This document shows positions 44,513 through 55,520 of a stretch of DNA of 64,000 nucleotides, piece by piece (the first letter of the stretch is position 1; the number at the start of each line of letters is the position of its first letter). The DNA comes from Paguma larvata. Lineage: Eukaryota > Chordata > Mammalia > Carnivora > Viverridae. Location of the stretch: assembly GCA_030068075.1 (NCBI GenBank), contig CM057834.1:96861119-96925118 (forward strand). The letters are read 5' to 3'. Below the pieces are notes generated by a model. It ran no database searches. It was not told the origin of the DNA and saw only the letters and a list, made by a program, of their open reading frames with translations. A program made the position numbers and the translations under genes.

Positions 44513-46054
44513 ACTTACTAATAACCAGCAGTTGGTTACATAGAAAGCGGGTTGTTTGTTGGAACTTGATGAATAAATTGGCTTGCCTTAAGAGTGTATT
44601 TCCCACGTGATTCCTGCTGAAAAGATCTTCCTGTAATTCTTCTCCAGGGAAGATTCTGAAATTGGCATGCATACAAGGTAAGCTACAGATGGAACTTTGA
44701 TTAGTTTCTTAATAAAGGTAATTAAATTGCTCCTTCGTCTCATTTCTAGATCCAAACTTCAAGGACAAATTTACTTCTAGAGGCTGTGTATCGTGGCAAG
44801 AACAGACAAAAACCTTACAAATTAGACTCTAAATGAAGAAGTAAAACTACCTTAAAACCTGCTTCTGAAAGTGTCATGCGTCTTCTTGAAAGTGCACAAA
44901 ACTTCAGTTGAAATTGCTTCAGTGGAAGGCCGTCATTGGCCAAGAAATTATCAAGGCCAACAATTAAAAAGGAGCAAAGTCTTTACCATAATCAGTTCCT
45001 CTTAGAGGAAGAGACACAATAGATGGGTGGCAGTATTACCATATTCTACTGGCAGAGGTAGCCTTGCTTGCTACTCCTTGAAGCTCAGTTGAAAGTATCT
45101 TATTTAGTGATGCAAATGAACCTGTTCATCGGCCATAAAAGCATACAGCAGTCGCCAGGGCTAAGAAGTTACTCTTCTTGCCTTATAAGGCCAAGCTTTA
45201 AAAAATTTAACCGCTACATTTTTAATGATGAAATCATAAAAAATGAGTTGCCAAGAAAATTCGTATTTTTTTTTTTTAAAGTTCACTCTGTTATGATGAC
45301 ATTCTCGTTTAGAGGATAGCAGTTTTTTTACTATCAAACACTCACCATTTGACCAAAATATATTTTCAGGTGCAGCTACAGTCTAAAAGTAGTTTGTATG
45401 CTCTAGAGCGGGTGCCCCAGGAGGATGGTTCTTATACTTTTGTGATTTATTGTTACTTTGGCTGTTATGGGCATTGACTTGATTCATTTGTTGAAATACA
45501 GGTTTGGGAGGGTTTTCATTCATGGTGAGCACGTTCGAAATGAGGGCTGTGCTAGAAACTCAGGGTTATGTGGTTGTCTTAACTGTAACACGACCCGACC
45601 TCCATAGAGAAGACTCGGCTTTCTCCTGTTCATCAGCACAGACGCAGCAAACCACAACCTCAATAATCCGAGACTGTCGACTTCAGTTTCGGTCCTAACA
45701 CGGGCCACACGAGTCGTGAGCCGCTTCCCCTTGTTGGCCACACTTGCTATTTCTGCAAATGACGGACGTCTCTTCGTCGCAGATTCGTGCCTCTCGGTCA
45801 CTCGTCGTAATGCACCGGCTCGCCCCGGCGGTCTGGCTCTCGCACTCCGCCTGTTGCCACCTTTCCAGATTGGGCTGTCTTCCCGCCGGTGCGCCTTCCG
45901 TCGTGCGGTGCCCGCTACCCCGGCCCTCAGGAAGAAAGGCGCTCCCCGGAACGAGCCCTGGTTTGCGGCTGGGTCCTAAGCTCCTCTCTGATAAAGCCTC
46001 TGCGGGTAAGCGAGAAAACAGAAGCCTCGGGCGCCGCGCCACCACCACCGCCGG

Positions 46055-46064
46055 GCGGAAGTGG
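46055..46064 (+). promoter_or_regulatory. ETS/GABP-like site
   Basis: GCGGAAGTGG, a common motif of housekeeping CpG-island promoters, lies just upstream of the CTCF-like site. Confidence 0.45.
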
Positions 46065-46071
46065 CCGCCGG

Positions 46072-46091
46072 GGCCGGCAGGGGGCGCGCTG
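46072..46091 (+). promoter_or_regulatory. CTCF-like motif, plus
   Basis: GGCCGGCAGGGGGCGCGCTG fits the CTCF consensus with one or two mismatches, on the ZNF398 sense strand. Confidence 0.6.
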
Positions 46092-46355
46092 CGGCGGCGG
46101 GCGGGCGGCGCGGGCCTGCGGCGCGTCTAGGCCGGAGCCGTTTCCAGGGTGCGCTCGGTGGCCACAAAGCGCCAGCTGAGGGGCCGCTGCGGGCCGAGCG
46201 CCGCTGAGCCTGCCCGCCTCCCAGCTTCACCGGCCGGCCGCCGTGCTTGCGCTGCGTCCCCGCGCCCCGAGCAGCCGCGCGAGTCCGGGCAGGGAAGGCA
46301 GAGCCGGGCGGACGTCGCCTGCGGAGAGACCCGGGGTCGGCCTGCGTGGGGCCGC

Positions 46356-46391
46356 GCGGCGGCGGCGGCAGCGGCAGCGGCGGCGGCGGCG
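46356..46391 (+). repeat. GGC trinucleotide repeat in the ZNF398 5' untranslated region
   Basis: About twelve triplets, mostly GGC with two AGC/CAG-type breaks, ending about 33 bp before the ATG. Confidence 0.9.
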
Positions 46392-46424
46392 ACGACTCCG
46401 GCCCGGGCCGGACAGCGCAGGGCC

Positions 46425-46448
46425 ATGGCCGAGGCGGCCCCGGCTCCG
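46425..46448 (+). CDS. ZNF398: ZNF398 coding exon 1 (start exon)
   Basis: The exon encodes MAEAAPAP in 24 nt, with start context ggccATGG and a GTAAGA donor in phase 0. Joined to the next exon it reads [16 protein letters not shown], the start of human ZNF398 (ZER6 p71) as recalled. The start exon is eight codons, against six in the neighbouring paralogues, but ends with the same Ala-Pro. Confidence 0.93.
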
Positions 46449-46947
46449 GTAAGAGCGGCCGGCGCGCCGAGCGCTGCGAGCCCGGGGCGGTCTGGGCGCC
46501 TAGGGCTCTGCGCGGCGGACCCGAGGGAGGGGAGGAGGACGGGAAGCCCGGCCTGTCAGGCGCGGGGCCCCGGGGCAAGGGCGCTCCCCGGGTCCCGGGC
46601 GCTCCCCGGGTCCCGCGGGCGGGGAAGGGCCTGAGGCGCCGAGTGGGGACTCCGACGCCGAGCTGCGGTCCGGGAGGGCGCGCCCCCTCCCCCATCGCGA
46701 GGTCCCGGCGCCTCCGGTGCGAGGCCCCGGGCTCCTCCTCCGCATTTGGACGTTTAGAGCGGAGAGCGCGTCTTCCGCTAATGAAAGAGGAATGAGTGAA
46801 GAGGGGCGCCTCCCCCTCGGTGTCAGACGCGCGGCGGGCAGCGTGGTTTGGTGTTTTTCTCAGCCATTCTCCGGCTGCCCGCACGGAATCACCTTCGGGG
46901 CAGGCCACCTGAGCCCCGCACAGCCGCAGACGCGGCGGGGACGGTAA

Positions 46948-46962
46948 CCCCCCCCCCCCCCC
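46948..46962. repeat. C15 homopolymer
   Basis: Fifteen C in a row inside the CpG island, in ZNF398 intron 1. Confidence 0.95.
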
Positions 46963-47180
46963 GGGCGGGACGAAGGACTGCGTGAGCACCGGGGTCCCTG
47001 GCGCCCGGTAGATGACAATGCGCGCCACTCTAGGCCCTCGGTCGGGGCCGCTGAGTGACCCGTGCGGGATCCGAGGACGAGATGCCCCCTAGGTGTGTTT
47101 ATTCACGCCGCGGCTGTTTCCCGGAGGCCCGCCGCGAGCCAGGCCCTGTCCCAGTTGCTAGGGCCGCACAGATGACCAAC

Positions 47181-47638
47181 ACGTCCCTGCGCACAGGAGC
47201 CACGTAGAACGAGCAGGGACCGGTCCAGTAGCATAGGACTGAAACGGATGCCTTGAATTTTGTCAGCTAAGAAGCCTTCGGTCGCCCCAAGGAGGGCCGC
47301 TTTAGTGAGTCGGGAGGCAGAATGGGCAATTGAGTGCCTGGAAAGTGAGGCGGAAAAGAGGGAGCAGTAGCAGTGGGCTGGGAAGCAGGGTAGAGGGGAA
47401 CGCAGTCCCTGCCCTTGGATCTGCTTTCCTTTTTAGATTTTTTTTTTCCCATGGTAAAGATGATCAAGTCTCTATGCCTATTCTATCTAATAGAAATATA
47501 GTGGAAGTTTAAGTTTTCTAGTAGTGGCATGTAAAAAGTAAAAAGAAATAGATGACATTAATTTTAATTTTAACGTATTTAATCCAACGCATACGAAATA
47601 TTTCAGTGTGTAACCAATGTTGAGATTTGTGAGGGGCA
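47181..47638. other. ZNF398 intron 1, no gene seen
   Basis: Nothing recognised. Confidence 0.55.
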
Positions 47639-47868
47639 GGGGACGATTGGGTGGCTCAGTAGATTAGCCTTCTGACTCGGTTTTGGCTCAGGTCATGATC
47701 TCATGGTTTCCTGAGTTCGAGCCCCCCCCTCGCCACCTGGCTCTCAGGCTCTTCGCTGGCTGCAGGGAGCCTGCTTAGGATTTTCTCTCTCCCTGTTTCT
47801 CTCTGCCCCTTGCCCACATGTGCTGTCTCTGTCTCCCTCAAATAAATTAACTTAAAAAAAAAAAAAAA
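47639..47868 (+). mobile_element. CanSINE, plus, diverged
   Basis: It has a damaged head (gattgggtggctcagtagat), the CT-rich middle and an A14 tail. Confidence 0.82.
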
Positions 47869-48026
47869 GAATTTTAGAGCACGCAGTAGTGGGGGTGGAG
47901 GGGCAGAGGGAGAATCCCAAGCTGACTCCATGCTCAGTGGGGAGCTAAACCTCAGGACGCTCAGATCATGACCTGAGCCAAAATCAAGAGTCAGATGCTC
48001 AACCGACTGAACCACCCAGGTGCCCC
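47869..48026 (-). mobile_element. CanSINE, minus, shortened
   Basis: It lies tail-to-tail with the previous copy and ends accacccaggtgccccc. Confidence 0.82.
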
Positions 48027-48504
48027 CAATATTAAGAATTTGTTAATGAAGTTTTACATTCCCCTCCATACTAAGTCTGCAAAATCTGGTGTGTACTTTG
48101 TACCTCCAGCACATCCCAGCCACAATAACCACATCTCAAGTGCTAATGGGCACATGGGGTTACTATATTGAACAGTGCAGGTCTGTTTTACCGAGAACAG
48201 TTAGGAGAGATTGAACTACTGACCCTAAAGGAGAGAAAAGAACAACGTCCCTAAAAGTGTGGCAAGAGTTGGCATTCAGAGCATGAGTGGAGGGATTCGT
48301 TTTAAGTAGGATGCAACCTTTTCCTGTTGGAAGGAAGGAAGGAAGAACGCATGGATTAAGGTACTGATGAGTTTGAAGTGAGAAGAGTTGGGCGGGGAGA
48401 AAGTTGAGAGAGTTTGTCTAATTTATTCTAATTTTCTTCTCAAAGTCGGAGGCCATGTTGTCCCCTGAGGTTGAGGGGGCCTGCAGAGGACGGTCTCACG
48501 GCTC
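48027..48504. other. ZNF398 intron 1, no gene seen
   Basis: Nothing recognised apart from a short ggaa run near 48330. Confidence 0.5.
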
Positions 48505-48855
48505 CACGTGTGCTGTCTGCACCACCAGCATCACCTGGCAGCTCGTTAAAAATGCAGAATCTCAGTTTCCCTCCCAGACCTACGGAATCAAAGTCTCTGT
48601 TTTTTTAAGTTTATTTTAGAGGACGTGCAAGCAAGCAAGCACGCACGAGCGGGGGAGGGGCAGAGAGCAGGAGAGAGAATCCTAAGCAGGTTCTGCACTG
48701 TTGGCGCTGAGCCGGATGTGGGGCCCGATCTCATGGCCTGTGAGATCATGACCTGAGCTGAAATCCAGAGTCGGACGCTCAACCGTCAAAGTCTGTGTTT
48801 TAACAAGATCTGCAGATGGTTCTTGTGCCCATTAGTTTGAGAGGCGCTGTATGCA
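48505..48855 (+). mobile_element. MER5-like DNA transposon remnant, split by a SINE
   Basis: It reads agcatcacctggcagctcgt, then taaaaatgcagaatctcag and gtgttttaacaagatctgca, in MER5-like order, with the SINE at 48599 in the middle. Confidence 0.55.
48599..48785 (-). mobile_element. CanSINE, minus, in MER5-like repeat
   Basis: It is diverged; the head end is truncated at ggacgctcaaccg. The duplication is tcaaagtctctgt / tcaaagtctgtgt. Confidence 0.88.
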
Positions 48856-49353
48856 CAGTTTAAGGGGTGTGCAGGGGGTTGCAGTGGCCACTCGATGGAA
48901 TGGGAAGAGAAGCATGGGGGGCACTGGGCAGTATTGAGTTCCTACTGAGCTTAGAGACCACTGGTGTGTGGTGACCCCAGTTCTCCGTGTCGTGTGACTT
49001 CCTTTAGTAGGGTTTGCCAGCCTGCTTGCAGGAACAGAGAAGGAACAGTTAGACTGAATCAGAGCTGGAGCAGGTGAGGCAGAAAGACAGAAAGAGGTTG
49101 AAGGTGGTTGAAATGATCCCCCGAGGAAGGAAACAAAGCCCGGAACAGGCTGTAAGCTCGGAGCAGATGGCATGGACGGGTTTAGGGGGATTGCGGAGCA
49201 GGTAGTAGGTGAGCTGGAGAGATGGGAGGTTGTGGCCAGGGAGCAGGTTATCAAATTTGTAGAGTTGCAGGGCTTTGTAGAAGTCATTCTGGTCCAACAT
49301 CCCCTGTGTTGTAGGACTTCCTTCCTTCCTTCCTTTAAGTTTGGAGAGAGAGA
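48856..49353. other. ZNF398 intron 1, no gene seen
   Basis: Minus-strand ORFs at 48832-49300 are not supported. The sequence may be an old repeat. Confidence 0.45.
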
Positions 49354-49515
49354 AAATATTTTAATGTTTTTTTTTTTTATTTTTGATAGAGCACAAGTGG
49401 AGGAGGGGCACAGAGAGGGGGACAGAGGACCTGAAGCAGGCTCTGGGCTGACAGCAGTGAGCGTGATGTGGGACTCGAACCCAAGAACTGCAAGATCATG
49501 ACCTGAGCTGAAGTT
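49354..49515 (-). mobile_element. CanSINE, minus, partial
   Basis: It has a T-rich start and reads to tgacctgagctgaagttgga without the final head. Confidence 0.82.
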
Positions 49516-49646
49516 GGATGATGAGAGAGAAAAATCTTAAGCAGGCTCCACCCTCAGCACGGGGCTCTGTCTCATGACCCTGGGATCATGACCTGAGCCA
49601 AAAGCAAGAACTGGACACTCAACAGACTGACCCGCCCAGGTTCCCC
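49516..49646 (-). mobile_element. CanSINE, minus, partial
   Basis: It starts at gatgagagagaaaaatctta and ends gacccgcccaggttcccc. It may be the rest of an element into which the preceding one inserted. Confidence 0.75.
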
Positions 49647-49858
49647 GGAATTTCTTTTTTTATATATACGTTTTGTTTCACAGCATTTTCAGTGATGGGG
49701 CAGCCTGGTATTTTCTTGGAAAGATCTAGTTTCAAAAATTATTTATATAGGACAGAGTTTGCCTGCCCGAAAATTCCATGTTGGTTCTAGTTCTTTCTGG
49801 AATAAATGCAATATAATATTTAAAATATTAAACATTTAATAAACAATTATAATGTTCT

Positions 49859-50058
49859 GGGGGCGCCTGGGTGGCTCAGTCAGTGAAGTGTCCAACTTCA
49901 ACTCGTGGTTCCTGAGTTCGAGCCCTACATCCGGTTCTCTGCTCTCAGTGCAGAATCCGCTTCAGATCCTCTGACCCCTTCCATCTCTGCCCCGCTCCCT
50001 GCTCTCTCACGCATGCGCTCTCTCTCAAAAGTAAATAAACATTAAAAATTTTTAACTA
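49859..50058 (+). mobile_element. CanSINE, plus
   Basis: The head is ggggcgcctgggtggctcag and the middle is shortened. Confidence 0.92.
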
Positions 50059-50059
50059 A

Positions 50060-50275
50060 GGGGGCTCCTGGGTGGCTCAGTCAGTTAAGCATCTTATTTC
50101 GGCTCAGTTCATGATCTCTCGGGTTCGAGCCCCACGTCAGGCTCTGTGCTAACAGCTCAGAGCCTGGAACTGCTTCAGATTCTGTGTCTCCTCTCTCTGC
50201 CCATCCGCCTCTCACACTCTCTCTCTCTCTCTCTCTCAAAAACGAATAAACATTAAATTTTTTTAAAAAATTTTA
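50060..50275 (+). mobile_element. CanSINE, plus
   Basis: It directly follows the previous copy, head-to-tail. The head is ggggctcctgggtggctcag. Confidence 0.92.
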
Positions 50276-50804
50276 ATTAAAAAGTCTGTTCTGCCTTCTG
50301 TTTTATAACCACCAAATATATGAAAATATGTTTTCTCCATACTCAGTATTCTTAGCTTTTTAAAGTATTACTGAATGGTACGGTTGTGGTTTGTAAGCAG
50401 GGTGGTGGACGGGGCCAGAGCATAAATCAATAAAGGGTTTATCAGAGGGCAGTGAGTTCAGAGAAACCTAGAAAAATCCGGTGCACGTAGGCCTTTTCCA
50501 GAAATAGAGGATGCAGCAGCAACCCGAGCCTCTGGACAGTTGACTCTAGAGCGTAACATCCCAGGGGATCGGCCGGGCCGGTTCTGAATCCAGTTTCACT
50601 CACTGTCTTACTTAATTCATCCCTGAACTACCAAAGCAGTCCTCTTGGCTTTTGATGCTGACGAGCTTTTGCAGGCAGGACTAAAACTAGATTTAGATTA
50701 ATCACAGCTGGTTAACCAGTTAACCAGCCCTTCTTTGATTTTAGTTTGGTTTGGGGTTTCCTTGCAACACTCAGCGTCTTGTCTCCTCTCTCCACTGCAC
50801 GCAG
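50276..50804. other. ZNF398 intron 1 end, no gene seen
   Basis: It leads into the exon 2 acceptor. Nothing else recognised. Confidence 0.55.
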
Positions 50805-51200
50805 ACTTCTGAATGGGACTCCGAATGCCTTACCTCCCTGCAGCCCCTTCCTCTTCCCACGGCCCCGGCAGCAAACGAGGCGCACCTGCAGACCGCAGCC
50901 ATCTCCCTGTGGACGGTGGTGGCGGCCGTGCAGGCCATCGAGAGAAAGGTGGAGGTCCACAGCCGGCGCCTCCTGCACCTGGAAGGACGGACGGGGACGG
51001 CGGAGAAGAAGCTGGCCAGCTGTGAAAAGACAGTGGCTGATCTTGGGAACCAGCTGGAGGGCAAGTGGGCCGTGCTGGGGACGCTGCTGCAGGAGTACGG
51101 GCTGCTGCAGAGGCGGCTGGAGAACTTGGAGAACCTGCTGAGAAACAGAAACTTCTGGATCCTGCGGCTGCCGCCGGGGATTAAAGGGGATATCCCAAAG
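50805..51200 (+). CDS. ZNF398: ZNF398 coding exon 2 (DUF3669/HUB1-type coiled-coil domain)
   Basis: This 396-nt exon encodes residues 9-140, phase 0 at both ends. The acceptor is cactgcacgcag and the donor GTAATC. A Pro-rich start ([19 protein letters not shown]) is followed by long helices: [20 protein letters not shown], then a heptad-like run rich in Leu, Glu and Arg through [19 protein letters not shown], ending [19 protein letters not shown]. This is the domain found before KRAB in ZNF398, ZNF282, ZNF777, ZNF783, ZNF212 and ZNF746 (DUF3669; HUT-1 in ZER6), thought to mediate self-association and, in reporter work, activation. In human, ZER6 p71 has it and p52 lacks it. Antisense ORFs here are shadows. 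Confidence 0.97.
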
Positions 51201-51779
51201 GTAATCCCCTCGCCGCTTCTGGGTGGAAAGTGGTACCACTGGTCCTTAGACTAGTAGTAAGGGGTCCTGTTGGTCAGTCAGGCTAAAGGAACGATGAAGT
51301 TGGTTTTTGTTCATCTATTTGGGAAACACTTCGTGTTCAATTTAGCGATGATTTGAAGCGTCAGACTTAAGATTAGAAACCTGTTTCCAATTCAGAGTTG
51401 GCTACCTGGCAGATAGACGTTTTTTTTTCCGCTTCAGCTTTCTCCTAGCCTTTATCTCTGAGTCCCTTCTGTCTTTGGTAACCCGTCTGCTTCATTCTTG
51501 GTGTGGAAGCTAAAATCAGTATCATTTCAATCAGCCTGTCTGCATTTGTTGGTAATTCTGGTGAAAAGAGGAGTATGGGGGAAGAGCTGGCGAGGAAAGG
51601 GTTAATATAAGGGTTTGGGGCTCTCGGAAGGTCTAGGGTTGGCGAGATCCTGCCCTTCGGCACCCTTGACAGAAGTATGCCCTGGTGCCAGGGCCCGCCC
51701 TTCTGGAGGGAGTAGCCCAAACACCAAAAGAAAATAAACATCATTCTTAAGCTATGGAACAGAGCCTCGAGGCAACTAG
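51201..51779. other. ZNF398 intron 2, no gene seen
   Basis: Nothing recognised; an antisense ORF at 51445-51792 has no family. Confidence 0.5.
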
Positions 51780-53551
51780 TTTTCCTGAGCACATACTGTC
51801 TACTGAGTGTCTATATCCTGGAGGCACAGCACTGAACAATTCATGTAAGCTTCCCTGGAGCTTAAACTTTAGTGGAGAAAGAAAGATAATATACACAGAC
51901 AGGAAAATAAATCCATTTGGGTACAAGTAGATTAAAAAAAATAAAAGTACTATTCAGTGATTTTTGGTGCGTTTTCAGAGAAGCTCTCATAAAGGTGCTA
52001 ATATTTAGGCTGAGACTGAATGACAGGAAGGACCCAACTGTGAGAAGATCTGAGAAAGAACTTTCTAGGCCAAGAGAATGCCCAGTGCAAAGTCCTGAAG
52101 ACTAACAGACGTGGAACCCTGCGGGCAGGGGACAAGGCCCATGAGCTGGTGTGCGGTGAACACCTAGGCATGTGCCTAGAGAAATGCATGGGGTCACGTC
52201 CTTCAGGGCAGCGTTTTTCAGCCCTGACTGCACCTAGGAATCACCTGAAGGGCTTTTTCCATTTCGGTGGGCCCCACACCTGGAGCTTCTGATTTAGTGG
52301 GTCTCAGGTGGGGCCAAAACATGGATAATTCTTAGAGCTCCAGAGTGGAGTCTAATGGGCAACTGGGGCCGTGAATCACTGGGGTAGGGGTCTGGAGGCC
52401 AAGGTGAGGAACTGGTTTTATCTTGGGTGTAATGGAAAGAAATGGAGTGTTTAAGCAGAGGAGTTCGATCTGGTTTATATTTTGAACGAATCGCTTTGGC
52501 TGCTCTGTGGCGGATGGATCAAGGTGGCAAGAACAGAAGCAGGGAGAAAACAAGAGGCAGCTGCGATAGTGGGAGGGCTGAGAGCCGCTTGGGTGAGAGG
52601 AGCCGTCGTGGAGACGGGCAGCGGGCAGATTCAGGACCTGTGGGTGGAGATGCTGGGTCGGGGTCACGGATGGGAATTAGGTAGTGAAGAATGAAGAACA
52701 ACGATAATTTTAAATTTATTGTGTGAAAATTTACGTAGAACTTGTTCTAAGTGCTTTGGTGATTTTCCTAGGAACCCTCACTTGCCCAGGATCATTGAGT
52801 TGCTAAATATAAATGATAGTATCGTACCCAGCCGGCTCCAGAGCAGATGCTCTTCACCACCTCAGGGTTACGCACTCCAGGGCTGTTGGCCTGAAGAACC
52901 AGACGGATGGTGGTGATGTTCACTGAGATGGGGAGTATCTTGAGAGAAGGAATTAGGAGCGCTCTTTCGGCAGTATTAGGTTTGAGATGCCCGTGATACA
53001 GTCAGGAGAGATGTTAAGAGGTCCCCACGGCTCAAAGATGAGAAATCTTTGGCAGTCATCGGCGCACTCAGACCCCGTTGAAGGTCCTCAGACGGGAGGC
53101 GATTGCCTCAGGAGAGAGTCCGAGCGAGGACCGTGCTCCAGGGGCAGGCAGAGCCAGCAAAGGAGACTGAAAGGAGTGGCCAGCGAGGTGGGAACAAGAC
53201 GGGAACGTATGTGGGGCTCACAGGACGAGGAGAAAAAGGAGAAAGCTGTCATTTGGTCGCATGTTACTGAGAGGTCTGGAAAGATGCGGACAGAGTATGA
53301 TTTGGCGACACAGACCTTGCCAAGACGCGGGGCGCAGAAGTCTGGAAAGGGGCAGGTTGAAGAGTGAGTCGGAAGGGAGAGCATGATGATGGATGCCTCT
53401 TTCCGGGTTTGCAGGGAGGGATATCAGAGTCAGCATCTGATAGAGAACCTTCCCCGGTGTGGGTAGAGCCTCTCCAGGAGTTCTTTGGGATAACTATACT
53501 TAGTATTGCCATAAGATTAGTAGAAAAGGTAAGTTAAAGTATGTATCCATT
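51780..53551. other. ZNF398 intron 2, old interspersed repeat material
   Basis: From 51820 to about 52650 the text (cttccctggagcttaaactt, agtgcaaagtcctgaagact, cagaggagttcgatctggtt) is that of a widespread ancient mammalian repeat whose family I cannot name. ORFs of 60-126 codons inside are not supported. Confidence 0.45.
52206..52335. mobile_element. MER5-like DNA transposon remnant
   Basis: It contains taggaatcacctgaagggct and cttctgatttagtgggtctc, in MER5-like order. It sits inside the older repeat material. Confidence 0.5.
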
Positions 53552-53772
53552 GGGGTGCCTGGGTGGCTCAGTCGGTTAAGCGTCCGACTTCGGCTCAGGT
53601 CATGATCTCACAGTCTGTGGGTTTGAGCCCCGCGTCGGGCTCTGTGCTGATGGCTCAGAGCCTGGAGCCTGCTTCAGAGTCTGTGTCTCCCTCTCTCTCT
53701 GCCCTTCTCCTGCTCATGCTCAGTCTCTATGTCTCTCAAAAATTAATAAACGTTAAAAAAAATTAAAAAAAA
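53552..53772 (+). mobile_element. CanSINE, plus
   Basis: It is close to consensus, with the 16-bp target duplication aaagtatgtatccatt. Confidence 0.95.
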
Positions 53773-53977
53773 AAAGTATGTATCCATTGTCTTACCTGGA
53801 TAAATGGGTAATGTTTAAACTCTCCATCTTAAACTCCAAAATCATATGTAAGATAATGTGAAATTTCTTTAAGATTTCTTCATGAAATTAGAACATGTTG
53901 AAGATTTATTAGCTTTAAATATGGGAAGTAAAATTTGTGTCTTTGCTTTGTTGAAAATACTCTTCTTTTCTGTCATT

Positions 53978-54190
53978 CCTTTTTTTTTTTTTTTTTTTTT
54001 TATAAGATTTATTTCTTTTTGAGAGAGAGCACAAGCCGGGGAAGGGCAGAAGAAGGAAGGGCATCCCAAGTAGGCTCCTCACTGTCAGCACAGAGCCTGT
54101 TTCGGGGCTCAAACTCCTGAACCGTGAGATCACGACCTGAGCCAAAATCAAGAGTCGGACGCTTAACCGACCGAGCCCCCTAGTTGTCCC
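53978..54190 (-). mobile_element. CanSINE, minus
   Basis: It starts with a T22 run and is diverged at the head end (gagccccctagttgtccc). Confidence 0.88.
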
Positions 54191-54224
54191 TGACCTTACT
54201 TACTTCTGAGTGCCAAGTTCAGAA

Positions 54225-54860
54225 TAGTTTTCCCTCAGTTTTCTTCTTGCTTTCAATTTTAAATTGTGGTAGAAGGTACACAACATAAAATTTACCATTT
54301 TCAACATTTTTTTTTTTAATGTTTATTTATTTTTGAGAGACATAGAGACAGAGTGAGCAGGGGAAGGGCAGAGAGAGAGGGAGACACAGAATCTGAAGCA
54401 GGCTCCAGGCTCTGAGCTGTCAGCACAGAGCCTGATATAGGGCTTGAACTCACAGACCGTGAGATCATGACCTGGGCTGAAGTCGACTGCTTAACCAACT
54501 GAGCCACCCAGGCGCCCTGATTTTCAACATGTTTAAATGCGGTTTAGTGGTACTCAGTACATTCACATCGCTGTGCAACCACCACCACCATCCATCTCCA
54601 GGACTTCCCAGACTGAAAGTCTGTCCCCATTAAACACTAACCCCCCAGCCCTTGTGCCCCAGTCCCGGGCGCCCACCATTCTGCTTTCTGTCTCTTTGAA
54701 TTTGACTCTTCTGAGTCCCTCATATGAATGAGATCATACACTCTTTGTCCTTGCGTGACTGGCTTATCTCACTCAGCACGTCTTCCGGGTTCATCCATGT
54801 CCTAGCGTATCAGCATTTCCTTTCTAAGGCTGAATCATACTCCATTTCTTTCAGAATTTT
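54225..54860 (-). mobile_element. Old L1 (L1M-like) 3' end, minus, split by a SINE
   Basis: Reverse L1 3' text: acattcacatcgctgtgcaa, ccaccatccatctccaggac, gaatttgactcttctgagtc and gtgactggcttatctcactc. Confidence 0.75.
54308..54517 (-). mobile_element. CanSINE, minus, in L1
   Basis: It is close to consensus, with the target duplication attttcaacat. Confidence 0.95.
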
Positions 54861-55331
54861 AAAGGCATTGGTCCTTCATCTCATAACATCAAATGCCATT
54901 GATGAAGCCTCAATACCAAATCAATTCCAGATTAACATTTCAGCATTAATTCCAAATAAACACTAAATCCGTTTAGAAGAAATCTATTCTCTAGAAGTTT
55001 TCATCTTCCCATTTGTGCTTGGATCTTTTTGTACTTGTTTTTCTAAAACGTGTTGAGGGTGTGTCTGGGTGTAGGTCTTTTAACATTTGTGTCAGACACT
55101 TCGTGTGATCTTTCATTCAGAAGATTGGTGTCTTTTCGGCTCTGGAAACTTTTCTTCCATAATCCTATTTTTATAATATTTCATCCCCATTTTTCCTCTT
55201 CTTTCTGGAACTACTGTCTGACCCATGGTGGGTTGTCCTCTTTGTCTCTAACTTTCCAATTAGTTAGAATAGGTTACATTCTATTAGAATTCTATTATAG
55301 AATTAGTTAGAATAACTAACCTATTATTCAC
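54861..55331. other. ZNF398 intron 2, no gene seen
   Basis: It holds a short local repetition near 55260-55320 (attagttagaata-like units). Nothing else recognised. Confidence 0.5.
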
Positions 55332-55520
55332 CTTTTTTTTTTTTTTAATTTAAAAAGAACTTTTTTAATGTTTACTTTTGAGAGAGAGAGAGAGAGACAG
55401 CGTGAGCAGGGGAGAGGCAGAGAGGAAGGGAGACACAGAGCCTGACACGGGGCCATGAACTGTGAGATCATGACCTGAGCCGAAGTCAGAGGCTTAACCA
55501 ACTGACCACGCAGGAGGCCC
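55332..55520 (-). mobile_element. CanSINE, minus, diverged
   Basis: It contains a GA run and ends aactgaccacgcaggaggccc. Confidence 0.82.

Larger units (their letters stand above)
43582..45870. other. Repeat-poor stretch upstream of ZNF398, no gene seen
   Basis: This is the longest run without a recognised mobile element. It holds a 68-bp direct repeat (listed separately) and short ORFs of 60-97 codons without family similarity. It could hold ZNF398 enhancers or alternative first exons; I see no firm evidence for either. Confidence 0.5.
45880..47180 (+). promoter_or_regulatory. ZNF398: CpG island and promoter of ZNF398
   Basis: This is the largest CpG island of the window, centred on the ZNF398 start exon. 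No TATA box stands out. An ETS-like site (gcggaagtgg, 46055-46064) and a CTCF-like site lie 350-370 bp before the ATG. The island includes a GGC repeat and a 15-C run. Long antisense ORFs here (for example 350 codons) reflect GC content only. Confidence 0.85.

Noticed and set aside
45695..47028. ORFs up to 350 codons around the ZNF398 promoter
   Set aside because: Same GC-driven effect; low-complexity Pro/Arg/Gly peptides crossing the real start exon on the wrong strand or frame.
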